Counted from the stretch's first letter, positions 1 through 9,965 are shown. The stretch: DNA of 64,000 bases from Acidobacteriaceae bacterium (GCA_003139095.1 PLHW01000071.1:1-64000), one strand, 5' to 3'. Numbers and translations are program-made. The notes: generated by a model not told the origin, from the sequence alone.

Positions 1-233
1 GGATGGACGAACCTCTTGTGATCGAGTTGTCATGCCAATGGCACCGCTCGGTAGCGAAGTTCGGTTGTGATAACCGCTGAATGCATATAAGCGGGAAGCA
101 CTCCTCAAGATGAGATCTCCCAACCCTTAAGGGTAATGAAGGGCCCAGGTAGACTACCTGGTTGATAGGCAGGATGTTGAAGCGCAGTAATGCGTGTAGC
201 TTACCTGTACTAATCGCCCGTTCGGCTTGACCA
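1..233 (+). rRNA. 23S ribosomal RNA, 3' end (partial)
   Basis: The window opens inside the last domain of a large-subunit rRNA. The run from the helix 95-97 region (GATGGACGAACCTC) to the closing TTCGGCTTGACC is typical of bacterial 23S 3' ends, and no ORF fits it. The 5' part lies before the window. The exact mature 3' end is estimated from the closing strand around position 233. Confidence 0.93.
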
Positions 234-555
234 TAAAATTTACTCGGTGCATTCAACAGCCGTCAGCACTCAGCTATCCGCTTTCAGTTCGAACTTGTTC
301 GAAAGCTGATAGCGTCCTCAGGAAGCGTCAGAATCTGGACGCCACTGACCACAAGTACTGACGACTGGCGCCGACGAAATTGTAACGATCAAGGCTGATA
401 AAGCTGCGAAACACCCAATCTATTCAGTTGTGAGGCATCGTCCTCACGCTCTTTTACAAGTTTGCAGCTCCGATTCTGAAACGTAGCGCGATGCACCAGG
501 CGCCGCCGGAATCGAGCTCGAGGCTCGTAGCTCGTAGCTCGTAGCTGCTCCAAGT
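234..555 (+). other. 23S-5S internal transcribed spacer
   Basis: This stretch of about 320 bases separates the 23S and 5S genes and holds no tRNA and no credible ORF. It contains an imperfect inverted repeat (GCTATCCGCTTTC pairing with GAAAGCTGATAGC, about 273-314) that could form an rRNA processing stem. It also holds a CAGCCGTCAGCACTCAGC tract resembling simple repeats elsewhere in the window, and three tandem copies of GCTCGTA (about 524-547) just before the 5S gene. Confidence 0.7.
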
Positions 556-673
<118 letters not shown>

Positions 674-678
674 TAAAT

Positions 679-711
679 AAAGGCCAGTCTGAGAAATCAG
701 ATTGGCCTTTT
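679..711 (+). terminator. Rho-independent terminator of the rRNA operon
   Basis: AAAGGCCAGTCTGA and TCAGATTGGCCTTT form a 14-bp stem around a GAAA tetraloop, with a T-rich 3' side. It begins a few bases after the 5S gene. The A/T-rich flanks would let it act in both directions. Confidence 0.9.
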
Positions 712-1033
712 CCGCTACCGCGAATCGGCCCTTTCTAAGCCACCTAACCATTCCCACCGAATCCGGAGGGCCGATCCGCCGGCATCAAGCTCTCAACGAT
801 ACGCGTCAGACCAAGACACGTTTGGCGGGTTGAATCCGCAAGCCCGCGTCGACACGCCGTTGTGGACCATCGATCCAGTTTTCATCGCAAGTACCACGTT
901 TCGAATCGTTAGCTTGAGGCCCGTACATAGGCTAGTGCGCTCCCTTTGTGTTGAGCAGCCATGCTTCCCCGCTGTCCTGGCTGGTGGAACTGGCCTCGCC
1001 GGAGTACCCCGCGACTGTCCCCTTTGAGGCCTG
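712..1033. other. Gene-free stretch after the rRNA operon
   Basis: This interval lies between the rRNA terminator and the 3' end of the FG-GAP gene. The 65-aa plus-strand ORF in it has no recognisable features. I see no RNA gene, promoter or repeat here that I can support. Confidence 0.5.
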
Positions 1034-3616
1034 TTACGTCCCGTTGCCCGTCAGAGGGATTTTTTGCACGCTAGTGAGGGCGGAGTCTTTGATTGATAAA
1101 GTCCCAGTTCGCGTGCCCGTCTGCATGGGCGAGAAGGACACGTTGATAGTGCAGCTCTTGCCGACCGTTAGTTTGGCCGGGCAATTATTGGTTTCGGCGA
1201 AGTCTCCACTGATGGTGATGCCGGTGACTTTCAGCGGCGTCGCGCCAGGGTTGTCCACAGTAATGACTTGCGCGGCACTTGTGGTTCCCACCTTTTGCGC
1301 TGCGAAAGTGAGGCTGCTGGGCGTTAATCCGACGACCGGTTCATTCAACAGCACGGTTACGGAGCCTAAGTCGCCGGCCGTTGTTCCGTTGGCCGTCGCC
1401 AGATCCAATCCGCCATCGCCATTGAAATCCGCAGCTACGATTCCAGACGGCAATGCGCCGGATGTGAGCGTCACTCCGCTGCCGAACGTTCCATCGCCGT
1501 TTCCGGGGAAGATGGTGACGAACGCGAAGCTGCTGCCTGCACTCGCGGTGGAAACCGCCAGATCCAGATTACCGTCATTGTTGAAGTCGCCAACAACGAC
1601 TCCGTTCGCGTTGTTCAACGTGTCGTAAGGCACGGCCTTCTGAAACGTTCCGTCGCCGTTTCCCAACAGAACCTCGATTCCGCCAAAGGCGCTGTTCGTC
1701 GCCACCGCCAGGTCGATGATGCCGTTACCGCGGAAACTGCCAGCCGCGAGGAACAGTGGGCCGCCTCCTCCCGCTGCAGGGTAGTCCACTTTCGGAAGGA
1801 AAGTGCCGGACCCGTCGGCCTTGTTTAGCAGAATGGAGACTGTGCCGCCGCGCTGGTCGGCAACCGCGAGATCGGGCCAGCCATCGCCGTTGAAATCGCC
1901 GACGGTGACCCCGTACGGGAAGCTTCCGGTCGCGTACGTGGCGAAAGTCGGAAAAGCGCCGGTTCCGTTGCCGAGCAGGACAGATACGGTATTTTCAGTT
2001 TCGTCAGTCGCGACGATATCGAGATTGCCATCTTTGTTGAAATCGCCCACTGCGATGCCATAACCGTAGCCGTTGATTGGGTATTGCGTGTAGGTCGGGA
2101 AGGTTCCCGTGCCCGAGTTGAGCAACACGGAGATGCTGCCGCTGCCTCCGAAATTCATCACGGCGATATCTGCTTTGCCGTCGTTGTTGAAGTCGCCCGC
2201 CGCTACGGCGTTCGGACCGATTGGCAGCGCGTAGTTTACGGGTGCATCGAATGTCCCATTGCCTTTGTTTTTCAGTATGGAAAACTCGTAAGGAGTGTCG
2301 GCGTAGGTGATCGGAACAATCAGGTCCGGCTTGCCGTTTCCGGTAAGATCCGCCGCTGCAATTCCGCTGTAGGCTCCAGTAACGCTTTCATTGCCCACGG
2401 CGTAATCGGTGCGTGCGCCAAACATGTCTTTTCCGTTGCTCAGCAGTACCGAGATCGTAGCGATCGTGACTCCGAAGGGGCCGCCGTTGTCCGAGGTAAC
2501 TATGTCAAGTTTGCCGTCACCGTTGAAGTCCGCAGCGGCTATGCCACTCGGGCCATAGTTGGTGCCGAACACGACTGGGGCTTTCAGTGTTCCCGAGCCA
2601 CTCCCGGGCAAAACGGAAACCATGTCGTAGGTTCCGTCATTCGTGACCGCGACGTCGAGTTTGCCGTCGCCGTTGAAGTCGCCGAGCGCAACTTGATACG
2701 CAAGGGCAGGAACGTCATAAGCCTTCGCCGCTTTAAAAGTTCCGTTGCCGTTCGAGATCAGTACAACGACTGCACTCCCGCAAGCCGCGACAATGTCGAG
2801 CCTGCGATTATCGCTAAGGGCGCCGGCGGCGAGGCTGAGGCAACCGCCGACCGCCGCGGTGGAATAGTCCATGTGCGTCTGAAATGTTCCGTTGCCATTG
2901 CCGAGCCGCACAGAGATCGTCTCGCTGTCTACGTTGGCGGTCGCCAGATCCAGCTTCCCGTCGCCGTTGAAGTCGCCCACGATCACCATCCGCGGATCCT
3001 CCGCAGTTGCGTAGGTGACCGGAGCCTGGAAGGTTCCGTCGCCGTTGCCGAGCATGATGTCGACGCCCGAGGCTGCCAACTCCGAGTCGGAGACGGCTAC
3101 GTCGAGTCTGCCGTCGCCGTTGAAATCGCCGACCGCAATGCTGCCGCCCTGGAAGCCCGCGACGGTGGACTTGAATGGCTCTTGGAAGGTTCCGTCTCCG
3201 TTTCCTAAAAGCACGGCGACTCTGGCATCGTTAAAACCGTAGACGACGACAATGTCGAGTTTGCCGTCGCCGTTGAAATCGCCCACGGCGATACCGCTGG
3301 GCGCTGCACCCACCGCATAATCGACGTGAGCAGCGAAGGTTCCGTCTCCTTTTCCGAGCAATACAGAGACAGTGTTCGCCGTGTCGTTATTGCCAGTGAC
3401 GACGTCAATGAGGCCGTTGCCCCTGAAGTCGCCCACGGCCACCACCGCCGGGCCTGTACCCGTGACGAAATCAGCGCGGTTGAACATAAAGGTCTGGGCC
3501 GAAGCCAGCGGACTGGCCACGCTGGCCAGCACCGCAACGACAAAGGCAATCAGCGTCAGCGTTGTACTTGCCCGTAGAACTCTAGTTGCGAATTGTTGTT
3601 GCACGAAGTTGGTCAT
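1034..3616 (-). CDS. Secreted FG-GAP/VCBS repeat protein with C-terminal ASH-like domain
   Basis: The protein has 860 residues. The start ATG follows AGGAGCAGGACT on the minus strand. An N-terminal signal peptide (about 1-40, ending in ASAQ) is followed by roughly a dozen repeats of the form VGDFNGDGKLDIVV, each with a DxNxDGxxD calcium-binding loop. These repeats are expected to fold as a beta-propeller of the integrin-alpha FG-GAP type. The last 100 residues (VGLTPSSLTFAAQKVGTTS...LTGNGT) match the immunoglobulin-like choice-of-anchor-D/ASH fold. It is probably exported to the surface or medium. The repeats keep GDFNGDGK-type codons almost unchanged, which creates long spurious antisense ORFs. 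It heads a run of secreted repeat proteins read in one direction. The ligand is unknown. Confidence 0.9.
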   Translation of the reverse strand: MTNFVQQQFATRVLRASTTLTLIAFVVAVLASVASPLASAQTFMFNRADFVTGTGPAVVAVGDFRGNGLIDVVTGNNDTANTVSVLLGKGDGTFAAHVDYAVGAAPSGIAVGDFNGDGKLDIVVVYGFNDARVAVLLGNGDGTFQEPFKSTVAGFQGGSIAVGDFNGDGRLDVAVSDSELAASGVDIMLGNGDGTFQAPVTYATAEDPRMVIVGDFNGDGKLDLATANVDSETISVRLGNGNGTFQTHMDYSTAAVGGCLSLAAGALSDNRRLDIVAACGSAVVVLISNGNGTFKAAKAYDVPALAYQVALGDFNGDGKLDVAVTNDGTYDMVSVLPGSGSGTLKAPVVFGTNYGPSGIAAADFNGDGKLDIVTSDNGGPFGVTIATISVLLSNGKDMFGARTDYAVGNESVTGAYSGIAAADLTGNGKPDLIVPITYADTPYEFSILKNKGNGTFDAPVNYALPIGPNAVAAGDFNNDGKADIAVMNFGGSGSISVLLNSGTGTFPTYTQYPINGYGYGIAVGDFNKDGNLDIVATDETENTVSVLLGNGTGAFPTFATYATGSFPYGVTVGDFNGDGWPDLAVADQRGGTVSILLNKADGSGTFLPKVDYPAAGGGGPLFLAAGSFRGNGIIDLAVATNSAFGGIEVLLGNGDGTFQKAVPYDTLNNANGVVVGDFNNDGNLDLAVSTASAGSSFAFVTIFPGNGDGTFGSGVTLTSGALPSGIVAADFNGDGGLDLATANGTTAGDLGSVTVLLNEPVVGLTPSSLTFAAQKVGTTSAAQVITVDNPGATPLKVTGITISGDFAETNNCPAKLTVGKSCTINVSFSPMQTGTRTGTLSIKDSALTSVQKIPLTGNGT

Positions 3617-3676
3617 AGTCCTGCTCCTCGTATTCGATTTCTTCTTTTTCGCGTGCTGGCCCGTTCGGCGAGTCGA

Positions 3677-4687
3677 TTACGGTCCGACCGTGGCCTCATA
3701 CCCGTACACCGTTCCTGAGTTGTCGACATATTCGCCAACGATTACGCCTTTGTTGCTGAGGGCAGAGGGTATGGTTACGGCTGGCGGCCCAAAAGGTACA
3801 TCGGCGTTGGTGAAATGTCCGCCCTGATAGATGAAAGCATGCTGAGTGTAGTAAATGACTCCGTTGACGGTCATCGGTTCTCCATACCCGCCAACGATCA
3901 CACCCTGGTTGTTGATGCCGCCGAGATAGTTCTGTGAGTAGCCGCCGGGATAGTCGATGGTCGTGAACGTGCCATTCTGGAGCAGGAATCCATGGGCGCT
4001 GCCGTCGCTGTTACCATATTGGCCGACGATCTCACCGGTTTTGTTAATTCCAAATGCGTTCGTGTAGGCCGCGCCCGGTACGTCGATACTGGTGAAGACG
4101 CCCTTGGCAAGAAGAAACCCGTGGGCAAGACCGCAGCAATACCAAACCCCGACGATGTCTCCGGACTTGTTGATTGCGTTGGCTGTGGAAAGGCTTGCGC
4201 CGGGATAGTCAATGGTGGTCCAGGTTTTGCCAGCCAGTTCGAACCCCTGTTCGCCATTAGAAGCCGTCCCGTATTGTCCAACGATTACGCCGGAGTCGTT
4301 CATGCCATTCGGTTCGGTATATGTCGAGCCTGGATAGTTGACTTCGGTAAACTTCGTGCCCTTGAGGAGAAAACCGCCACCGGCTAATTCTGGCCCATAG
4401 GCGCCGACAATCTCGCCCTTATCGTTGACGCCGTAAGCAATGGTCTCCATCTGTCCAGGAAAGTCGACCATTCCGAAAGTGAAGCTTATGTCAGGTGAGC
4501 CTGGTGACTGCGCCTGACGGCTTGGGTTACTCGTTGGCTGAGCTTTCATTCTGGAAGTCAGAAGTCCGAGGCGAGAGTGGGCGGGCCCATAGGAATCGCC
4601 GCTGGGAGTAAGTTGGCCAAAAGCGCCAGTCAACAAACTTACTGTCGACAGTACGAGTAACACTAACTGTGTCTTTAGGTGGTTCAT
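3677..4687 (-). CDS. Secreted HAF-repeat protein
   Basis: The protein has 336 residues and a signal peptide (about 1-24, LLTGAFG). The mature part is a string of repeats of about 40 residues with the core GINxxGxIVGxY, such as GVNDKGEIVGAY, GMNDSGVIVGQY and GINKTGEIVGQY. This is the extracellular HAF repeat family, which probably folds as a beta-propeller. Its function is unknown. Just after the signal peptide it carries FGQLTPSGDSY, encoded by a 32-nt stretch identical to one in the next gene upstream, although the two proteins otherwise differ. GGAG precedes the ATG. A second HAF protein lies at 8988-9965. Confidence 0.85.
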   Translation of the reverse strand: MNHLKTQLVLLVLSTVSLLTGAFGQLTPSGDSYGPAHSRLGLLTSRMKAQPTSNPSRQAQSPGSPDISFTFGMVDFPGQMETIAYGVNDKGEIVGAYGPELAGGGFLLKGTKFTEVNYPGSTYTEPNGMNDSGVIVGQYGTASNGEQGFELAGKTWTTIDYPGASLSTANAINKSGDIVGVWYCCGLAHGFLLAKGVFTSIDVPGAAYTNAFGINKTGEIVGQYGNSDGSAHGFLLQNGTFTTIDYPGGYSQNYLGGINNQGVIVGGYGEPMTVNGVIYYTQHAFIYQGGHFTNADVPFGPPAVTIPSALSNKGVIVGEYVDNSGTVYGYEATVGP

Positions 4688-4801
4688 GGCACGCTCCAGA
4701 CTGTTTCTTGTCAGATCACTTTCGGACTACGAACTTGCCGACTGCGCGGGAGGGGCCATGACTCGCAGCCTTGGCCCCCTCCAACGCAGGTTGAGCAGTG
4801 G

Positions 4802-7414
4802 CTACTTCTGGTTGACTTCGGGTCGATGGGCCTGCCTGGCCACATGGGGCAATGGAGCTACCTTGGGCAGCACTGGCTTCGGCGGAGCGGCAAGAGTGAT
4901 CGACCGCGCCGGCGAGGCGTTGCCGCGATGCAGGTCGGGCCGTTGATGGTGCACGATCTGCTCGCTTCCCGGCGGTGGCGCCTCGTAGCCAATCCGCGAG
5001 CTTGTGGGTGCTCCGATGGCTTCGGGATAGAGGTAGCGGCCACGATCGGCAGGATCTTTTTCGACCTCGACCGGAATCCGGTTCGCGTTGGCAAAGGCAT
5101 CCTGGCGAATGCCCGTCACTTGCCAGGAGACTTTCACGTTGGGCTTGTCGGTGCGAATGCCGAATTGGTTGCTACTGATCTCGGAAGCCACGATGGCCTG
5201 CGCGAACTGGCCGATTACGGTCAACTGATAGCGGAAATCGCGGTTGAGCGCCTCGAACCAATCCGGCAGGGTGACCGTGGCCAGACCAGCGCTATCGGTG
5301 GTGATGGTCCCGTCATAGATGTTCTTCATATCGGGCGATTCGACAAAGGAGTGGTAGAGATACTTGTTGGCGGGATCGAGCGGGTGGTCAATCTTGAACG
5401 AGCCACCGCCTTTGGAGAGCGTGCCGACCACGTTGACTCCGCTGCCGGAAGCCACCAAAGCGTCGGTATTGTTGACGCGAAGGTGTACGGTTTCACCGAC
5501 TTTGGCGTTAAGGTACGTTTCGCCGTTGTTGCCTGCGGTCAGGGTGTAGTTGTTACAGCCCGACATGCCGCCCTGGCTGAGTTGGAGGGCGATACGATTA
5601 TCCCCAGCACCGCATCCCGGGTCTCCAATGATCGCCAGAACACTAGCACCGCCGCTCACCAGATACGGCATAGACGCTTGGAAGACCGCGCCTCCGGCGG
5701 TCGTTGTGATGTTTTCGGCGTAGATCGTGGCTGCACCACTACTGTCGTTGAGGAAGATAGAGGCCCAGTTATTATCGGCGGTCCCAAGTACGCCTGTCCC
5801 ACCGGCGCCCCCATAGTCGCCCCACACGCCGGTATTGTGCGAAACGGTCTCCCCTGTATTGCTGAGGCCGGACGAAGCCCCGTAAACGCCGACAGTGGGA
5901 CTGCCGCCCACCACGCCATAGGGCGCACCCTCCGTCGAAAAAACTATCGATCCGGGGAAGCCTACTACGCCCGCGAACGGACTCGAACCCGTAACGCCCC
6001 AGCCACCAGGCGACAGCGCTTGGCCGAGCACACCAAACGTAGACCCCGTTGAGGCGGCTTCGTATCCGTATACGCCGACGCCAGAGGTGGACGCCGCCGC
6101 ACCGGTTACGCCATACGTGGTCCCCGTTGGGGCGTTCGAAGCGCCCTGGACGCCGGTGCCAGAAGTGGACACCGTGGAGCCGCCCACACCAACCGTCGTC
6201 CCCGTGGGCTCGCCCGCGGTGCCGTACACGCCATAACCACTAACTGAACTAGTCCCGCCCCACACGCCCGCCGTGGTCCCCGAATCGGAGTCCACAAAGC
6301 CATATACGCCATAGCCAGCGGGCGATTCCGTCTGACCGTACACGCCATAGGTCAGACCCGTTGTCGAGAATGCCTCTCCAAATACGGCAAAGCCAGAAGA
6401 GGACATTGTCTGGCCTTCCACTCCAATCGTAGCCCCCGTTGTGGCCGCCGCGTAACCTCCTACGCCAGCCGCAAAGGTTGCGGTGCTGGTAGTGCTGCCG
6501 GTGACGCCGAAAGGGTTGCCCGTATTGGCCGTAACTGTGCCGTCCACCGTCTGACTCGTCGTGAACGTGTTGACCGCGCCCAACTGCGCGTACAAGGCAT
6601 TGGTCGCCGCCGTGTTCAGACTGAGCGTGACGTTGCCGCTCGTGCCACCGCCGGTCAGATCCATCCCTGCCGTCACGCCCGTGATCGTGCCCGTGCCCGG
6701 AGAAGCGCAGGCCCACGCGCTGCCGTTCCATTGCAGAATCTGGCTCGACGCGCAGGTATTCGTCAGCGACAGGTTCAGCGTGCCGCTGGTGCCTCCGCCG
6801 ATCAGCCCGCTGCCCGCGGCCGTGGTGATGCCGGTGATTCCAGTGCCGCCGCCGCCGGCGAATACGATATCCAACTCCGCCGTGTGGCTCGTCTTCGTGG
6901 CTTCCTTGCTGTCGAAGGTCGCGCTCAGCGGACTGTTCGCCACCAGCGCGATGCCGTCATTGGGAGTTCCGCTCAACCACGCCTGCACCGCTGCCGTGAC
7001 GTCCACCAGGATGTACTGGTTCTTATCAGCGGAGGTGAGCGGCACGCTGGCCTGAATTGTGGTTCCGAGCGCCGGAGCGTTGCTGGCGTCGATCGTGCTC
7101 TCGGACCAGGTGCCGTTGACGTAATCGACGTTGAAGCTGCCCGCCGTGGTCACACCATCGACGAAGAGCTTGAGCGTGGCCTTAGTGATGTCGGCGCTGG
7201 TGTACCCGGAAGGAATCGACGACAGATTGAATTGAATGAAGGTGGTTTGCGTACTCTCAACGTCGAGAGTCGTCGCGGCACCGAAGTTCTTGGTGGGAGT
7301 TGCCGTATTGGTGTAGGAATCGCCGCTGGGAGTAAGTTGGCCAAAGGCGGTACTCGCCAGCATGATCAGAGACAGAAGTGAAGCCAGGCGCAGATGAGTG
7401 GTCAGGTTTTTCAT
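4802..7414 (-). CDS. Secreted DNRLRE-domain protein with Gly/Val repeat region
   Basis: The protein has 870 residues from the ATG at 7414, which follows GGAGAG (an upstream TTG would add four residues). After a signal peptide comes a DNRLRE-type beta-sandwich (about 30-190; FIQFNLSSIPSGY, LFVDGVTTAGSFNV, WLSGTPNDGIALV). A long region rich in GVYG/GVTG repeats (about 270-570) suggests a fibre or solenoid. The C-terminal 250 residues contain a DUF-like module (SFVESPDMKNIYDG, FRYQLTVIGQFAQAIVA) often seen at the end of such acidobacterial surface proteins. It is probably a surface or matrix protein; no enzymatic motif was seen. It lies in the same minus-strand run as its repeat-protein neighbours. 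Confidence 0.82.
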   Translation of the reverse strand: MKNLTTHLRLASLLSLIMLASTAFGQLTPSGDSYTNTATPTKNFGAATTLDVESTQTTFIQFNLSSIPSGYTSADITKATLKLFVDGVTTAGSFNVDYVNGTWSESTIDASNAPALGTTIQASVPLTSADKNQYILVDVTAAVQAWLSGTPNDGIALVANSPLSATFDSKEATKTSHTAELDIVFAGGGGTGITGITTAAGSGLIGGGTSGTLNLSLTNTCASSQILQWNGSAWACASPGTGTITGVTAGMDLTGGGTSGNVTLSLNTAATNALYAQLGAVNTFTTSQTVDGTVTANTGNPFGVTGSTTSTATFAAGVGGYAAATTGATIGVEGQTMSSSGFAVFGEAFSTTGLTYGVYGQTESPAGYGVYGFVDSDSGTTAGVWGGTSSVSGYGVYGTAGEPTGTTVGVGGSTVSTSGTGVQGASNAPTGTTYGVTGAAASTSGVGVYGYEAASTGSTFGVLGQALSPGGWGVTGSSPFAGVVGFPGSIVFSTEGAPYGVVGGSPTVGVYGASSGLSNTGETVSHNTGVWGDYGGAGGTGVLGTADNNWASIFLNDSSGAATIYAENITTTAGGAVFQASMPYLVSGGASVLAIIGDPGCGAGDNRIALQLSQGGMSGCNNYTLTAGNNGETYLNAKVGETVHLRVNNTDALVASGSGVNVVGTLSKGGGSFKIDHPLDPANKYLYHSFVESPDMKNIYDGTITTDSAGLATVTLPDWFEALNRDFRYQLTVIGQFAQAIVASEISSNQFGIRTDKPNVKVSWQVTGIRQDAFANANRIPVEVEKDPADRGRYLYPEAIGAPTSSRIGYEAPPPGSEQIVHHQRPDLHRGNASPARSITLAAPPKPVLPKVAPLPHVARQAHRPEVNQK

Positions 7415-7672
7415 AAATCTCTCCAAGTGTGTTTTTGTTTGCTTGCCGTTCGTGATTTCCTTGCAAACTCGTTTTCGGCACAGCTAACGCAGACGCGTTG
7501 TTTTTTGTTTTCACTGCCCTCTGGGAGCGAACAGATTCTCCGCCAAGGGGCCCAATGATCCGGGTTGAAGTAACCTTCAACCCGGATCTCGCGCCGGAAC
7601 AAAGATCATCTGGTAAGGTCTCCAGGCGCGGTTGATGATGAGTTGCGGCAAGGAAGCCCTGCCTCAACCCAG

Positions 7673-8878
7673 CTACGGAGTCACTTTGTAAACAACGCCG
7701 ATGCCGAACGAGCCACCGCCAACGGTGGTGCCGTAGAGATTGCCTTGCTTGTCGAGGATCAGGCCTGCGTCAGGTTCCGCCCCGTCCGCACCGCCGGTAA
7801 AGGTGTAGAGCACGGTATGCGTGCCTGACGGCGAGATCTCAAACACAGTGCCGTCGCCATTACCGCCGTTGTAGGTCGTGCCAAATAGGTTGCCCGCTTG
7901 ATCGCGGACCAAGCCGGCTGTTGGATTGGCCCCGTCCGGGCCGCCCGCAAAGGTATAGAGCACTGTCTCGGTGCCCGATGCGGAGACCTTGAACACGATC
8001 CCGGCGCTGGAGGATCCACCGTCGGTGGTTGTGCCGTACAGATTGCCCTTGCTATCGAGAATCACTCCTCCGAATGGAGTGGCTCCATCCGACCCACCGG
8101 CGAAGCTATGGAGCACCGTTTCCGTGCCTGACGGGGTTAGCTTGTAAACCGTGCCAAGGCCAAAAGCTCCGCCCTGCAAAGTTGTCCCGTAGAAATTTCC
8201 CTGCTTATCTTCGACCACGCCCGCATACGGACGACCTCCATCCGTGCCGCCCGTGAAGCTGTACAGCACGCTCTCCGTGCCGGCGGCACTAAACTCAAAC
8301 ACCACTCCGTCTTCAAAAGTGCCGCCGGAGTAGCCCGTGCCATAGAGGGTGCCTGCCTTGTCGAGAATCAGGTTCTCACCATAGGGATCGGCACCATCTG
8401 CCCCGCCCGTGAACGCATAGAGCACCGTGTGCACGCCTTTCGGGCTGACCTTGTACAAAGTGCCGTAGGTGTCGTTGTCTCCGGTGTAGATAGTCGCGCC
8501 GTAGAGATAGCCCTTCTTGCCGCGCACCAAGCCTGCGTAGGGATTTGCACCTTCTGCCTGACCGGCGAAGCTATAAAGGACCGTTTCTTTTCCGTCGGGA
8601 GCCAGTTTGAATACTGTGCCGAGGCCAGAGCTGCCGCCGTTGTCGGTTGTCCCGTAGATGTTCCCCGCCGCATCAAGGGTCACGCCTGCGACAGGATTTG
8701 CACCGTCAGGTTTTCCCAAGAAGTTGTAGAGAACGGTCTCCGATTGTGCTTGCGCCGGGCGGACGGCGCCGAGCAGCAACACGCAGACGAGAGTCAGCGC
8801 CGCCGAGGTTGGTTTCCACAAGAAACGGGAAACATCGAAACTCTTTCCTATAGCGATATTCTTGTTTTCTGAATTCAT
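7673..8878 (-). CDS. Secreted GloVer (Gloeo/Verruco) tandem-repeat protein
   Basis: The protein has 401 residues and its start follows CCAGGAG. The N-terminal region holds a signal sequence with a longer n-region (to about residue 45, RPAQAQ). The rest is nine or so repeats of about 37 residues, with the pattern ETVLYSFxGGxDGANPxAGLxxDxxGNLYGTTxxGGxxGxGTVFK. This is the choice-of-anchor GloVer repeat family, predicted to form a beta-propeller of unknown function. It shares orientation and spacing with the HAF and DNRLRE genes, so a common secreted-protein gene set is likely. Confidence 0.87.
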   Translation of the reverse strand: MNSENKNIAIGKSFDVSRFLWKPTSAALTLVCVLLLGAVRPAQAQSETVLYNFLGKPDGANPVAGVTLDAAGNIYGTTDNGGSSGLGTVFKLAPDGKETVLYSFAGQAEGANPYAGLVRGKKGYLYGATIYTGDNDTYGTLYKVSPKGVHTVLYAFTGGADGADPYGENLILDKAGTLYGTGYSGGTFEDGVVFEFSAAGTESVLYSFTGGTDGGRPYAGVVEDKQGNFYGTTLQGGAFGLGTVYKLTPSGTETVLHSFAGGSDGATPFGGVILDSKGNLYGTTTDGGSSSAGIVFKVSASGTETVLYTFAGGPDGANPTAGLVRDQAGNLFGTTYNGGNGDGTVFEISPSGTHTVLYTFTGGADGAEPDAGLILDKQGNLYGTTVGGGSFGIGVVYKVTP

Positions 8879-8987
8879 GGTTGTTCTCCTGGGGTAGATT
8901 TCTCTTTCTTGTTAAGCTGCCGGGCCGGGACGCCGTGATTCACCGGGACGTACCATCCACCGGAAAAGGTTCTTTCGAAACAGCCGT

Positions 8988-9965
8988 CTACGGCGTTGCC
9001 AGGAACGAGACAGTAAGCCCGGCAGCGTCCTGGTAGTTCCCGAGCACCACGCCGTTGTTATTGATGTCATCTAGAAACGTGTAAGGTTCGCCTGGGATCG
9101 TGAGCGTCGTGTAGACCCCTCCGCTCAACACAAATCCCTGCGTCAAGCTGGGATCGCTGGTGAAGTAAACCCCGACGATGACGCCGGCGTCGTTGATGGC
9201 GATGGCTTCGGTATCCACCGCCCCTGGGACTTCGATCGAAGTGTAGGTTCCCCCGCTCAGCAAGTAGCCCTGGTTACCGTTTGAGTCTGGGCTGATGTAA
9301 ACGCCGACTATATCCCCATTGTTGTTGACGTCCTCGGCAAAGGTGTAGGTCGCGCCCGGGTAGTTGAACGAGGTATAGGTGCCTCCGATCAGCGTGAACC
9401 CCTGCGATATCCCGCCATCGGACCACGAGCCGACAATTTCGCCCGAGTTGTTTATCGAATAGACGAAGGTCCCCTTGCTGCCGGCAAACGGTACGTCAAT
9501 CGTGGTGAAATATCTGTCGCTCATCTCAAAACCATGGGTAACACCCGAGCCGTCTACGTATTGGCCGACGATCTGGCCCAAATCATTGATGTCAATTGGA
9601 ACCGCGTTATGGGGATAAGTCACCGCCTCGTAGGTCTCCTTGATAGTTTTCGTTCCCGACACATGCGAGAGAAATGCGCCGGCACTGTAGATTCCAACGA
9701 TGTCAATCTTTGAAGTGGTCGCACCCGGGTTGAGGCCACTCGCATCTGTGTCAAGGGAGCCGGGGAAGCTGAGCAGGGTGTAGGTGTAGGATGGCGCCCC
9801 CGGCGTCTTTGCCTGATGGCTTGCCGCTTGCGCCGCGGCGGTTGCCGGATTCTTACCCGGAAGCTTGGACGCGAGTCCAACCTGGGCCAAGCTGGTGGAC
9901 GGGATCAGCGCTGTTCCCAACAGACTCAGCGCCAGTGCGAAACTCTTCAAAGTTTGCCTTGTCAC
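8988..9965 (-). CDS. Secreted HAF-repeat protein
   Basis: The start is placed at a GTG (9965) preceded by AAGGAGCG, not at the earlier start in the ORF track, because it gives a proper signal peptide (VTRQTLKSFALALSLLGTALIPSTSLAQ). The 325-residue product has a linker (about 28-55) and then repeats with cores INDLGQIVGQY, INNSGEIVGSW, VNNNGDIVGVY and INDAGVIVGVY. This is the HAF extracellular repeat family, as in 3677-4687. It follows the small CPLCG gene by about 60 bases and is probably cotranscribed with it. Confidence 0.85.
   Translation of the reverse strand: MTRQTLKSFALALSLLGTALIPSTSLAQVGLASKLPGKNPATAAAQAASHQAKTPGAPSYTYTLLSFPGSLDTDASGLNPGATTSKIDIVGIYSAGAFLSHVSGTKTIKETYEAVTYPHNAVPIDINDLGQIVGQYVDGSGVTHGFEMSDRYFTTIDVPFAGSKGTFVYSINNSGEIVGSWSDGGISQGFTLIGGTYTSFNYPGATYTFAEDVNNNGDIVGVYISPDSNGNQGYLLSGGTYTSIEVPGAVDTEAIAINDAGVIVGVYFTSDPSLTQGFVLSGGVYTTLTIPGEPYTFLDDINNNGVVLGNYQDAAGLTVSFLATP

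Noticed and set aside
948-3577. Long plus-strand ORFs (226 and 374 aa and others) opposite the FG-GAP gene
   Set aside because: They are antisense shadows created by the repetitive GDFNGDGK codons. They have no ribosome-binding sites and a composition typical of reverse-frame translation, whereas the minus-strand frame has clear domains.
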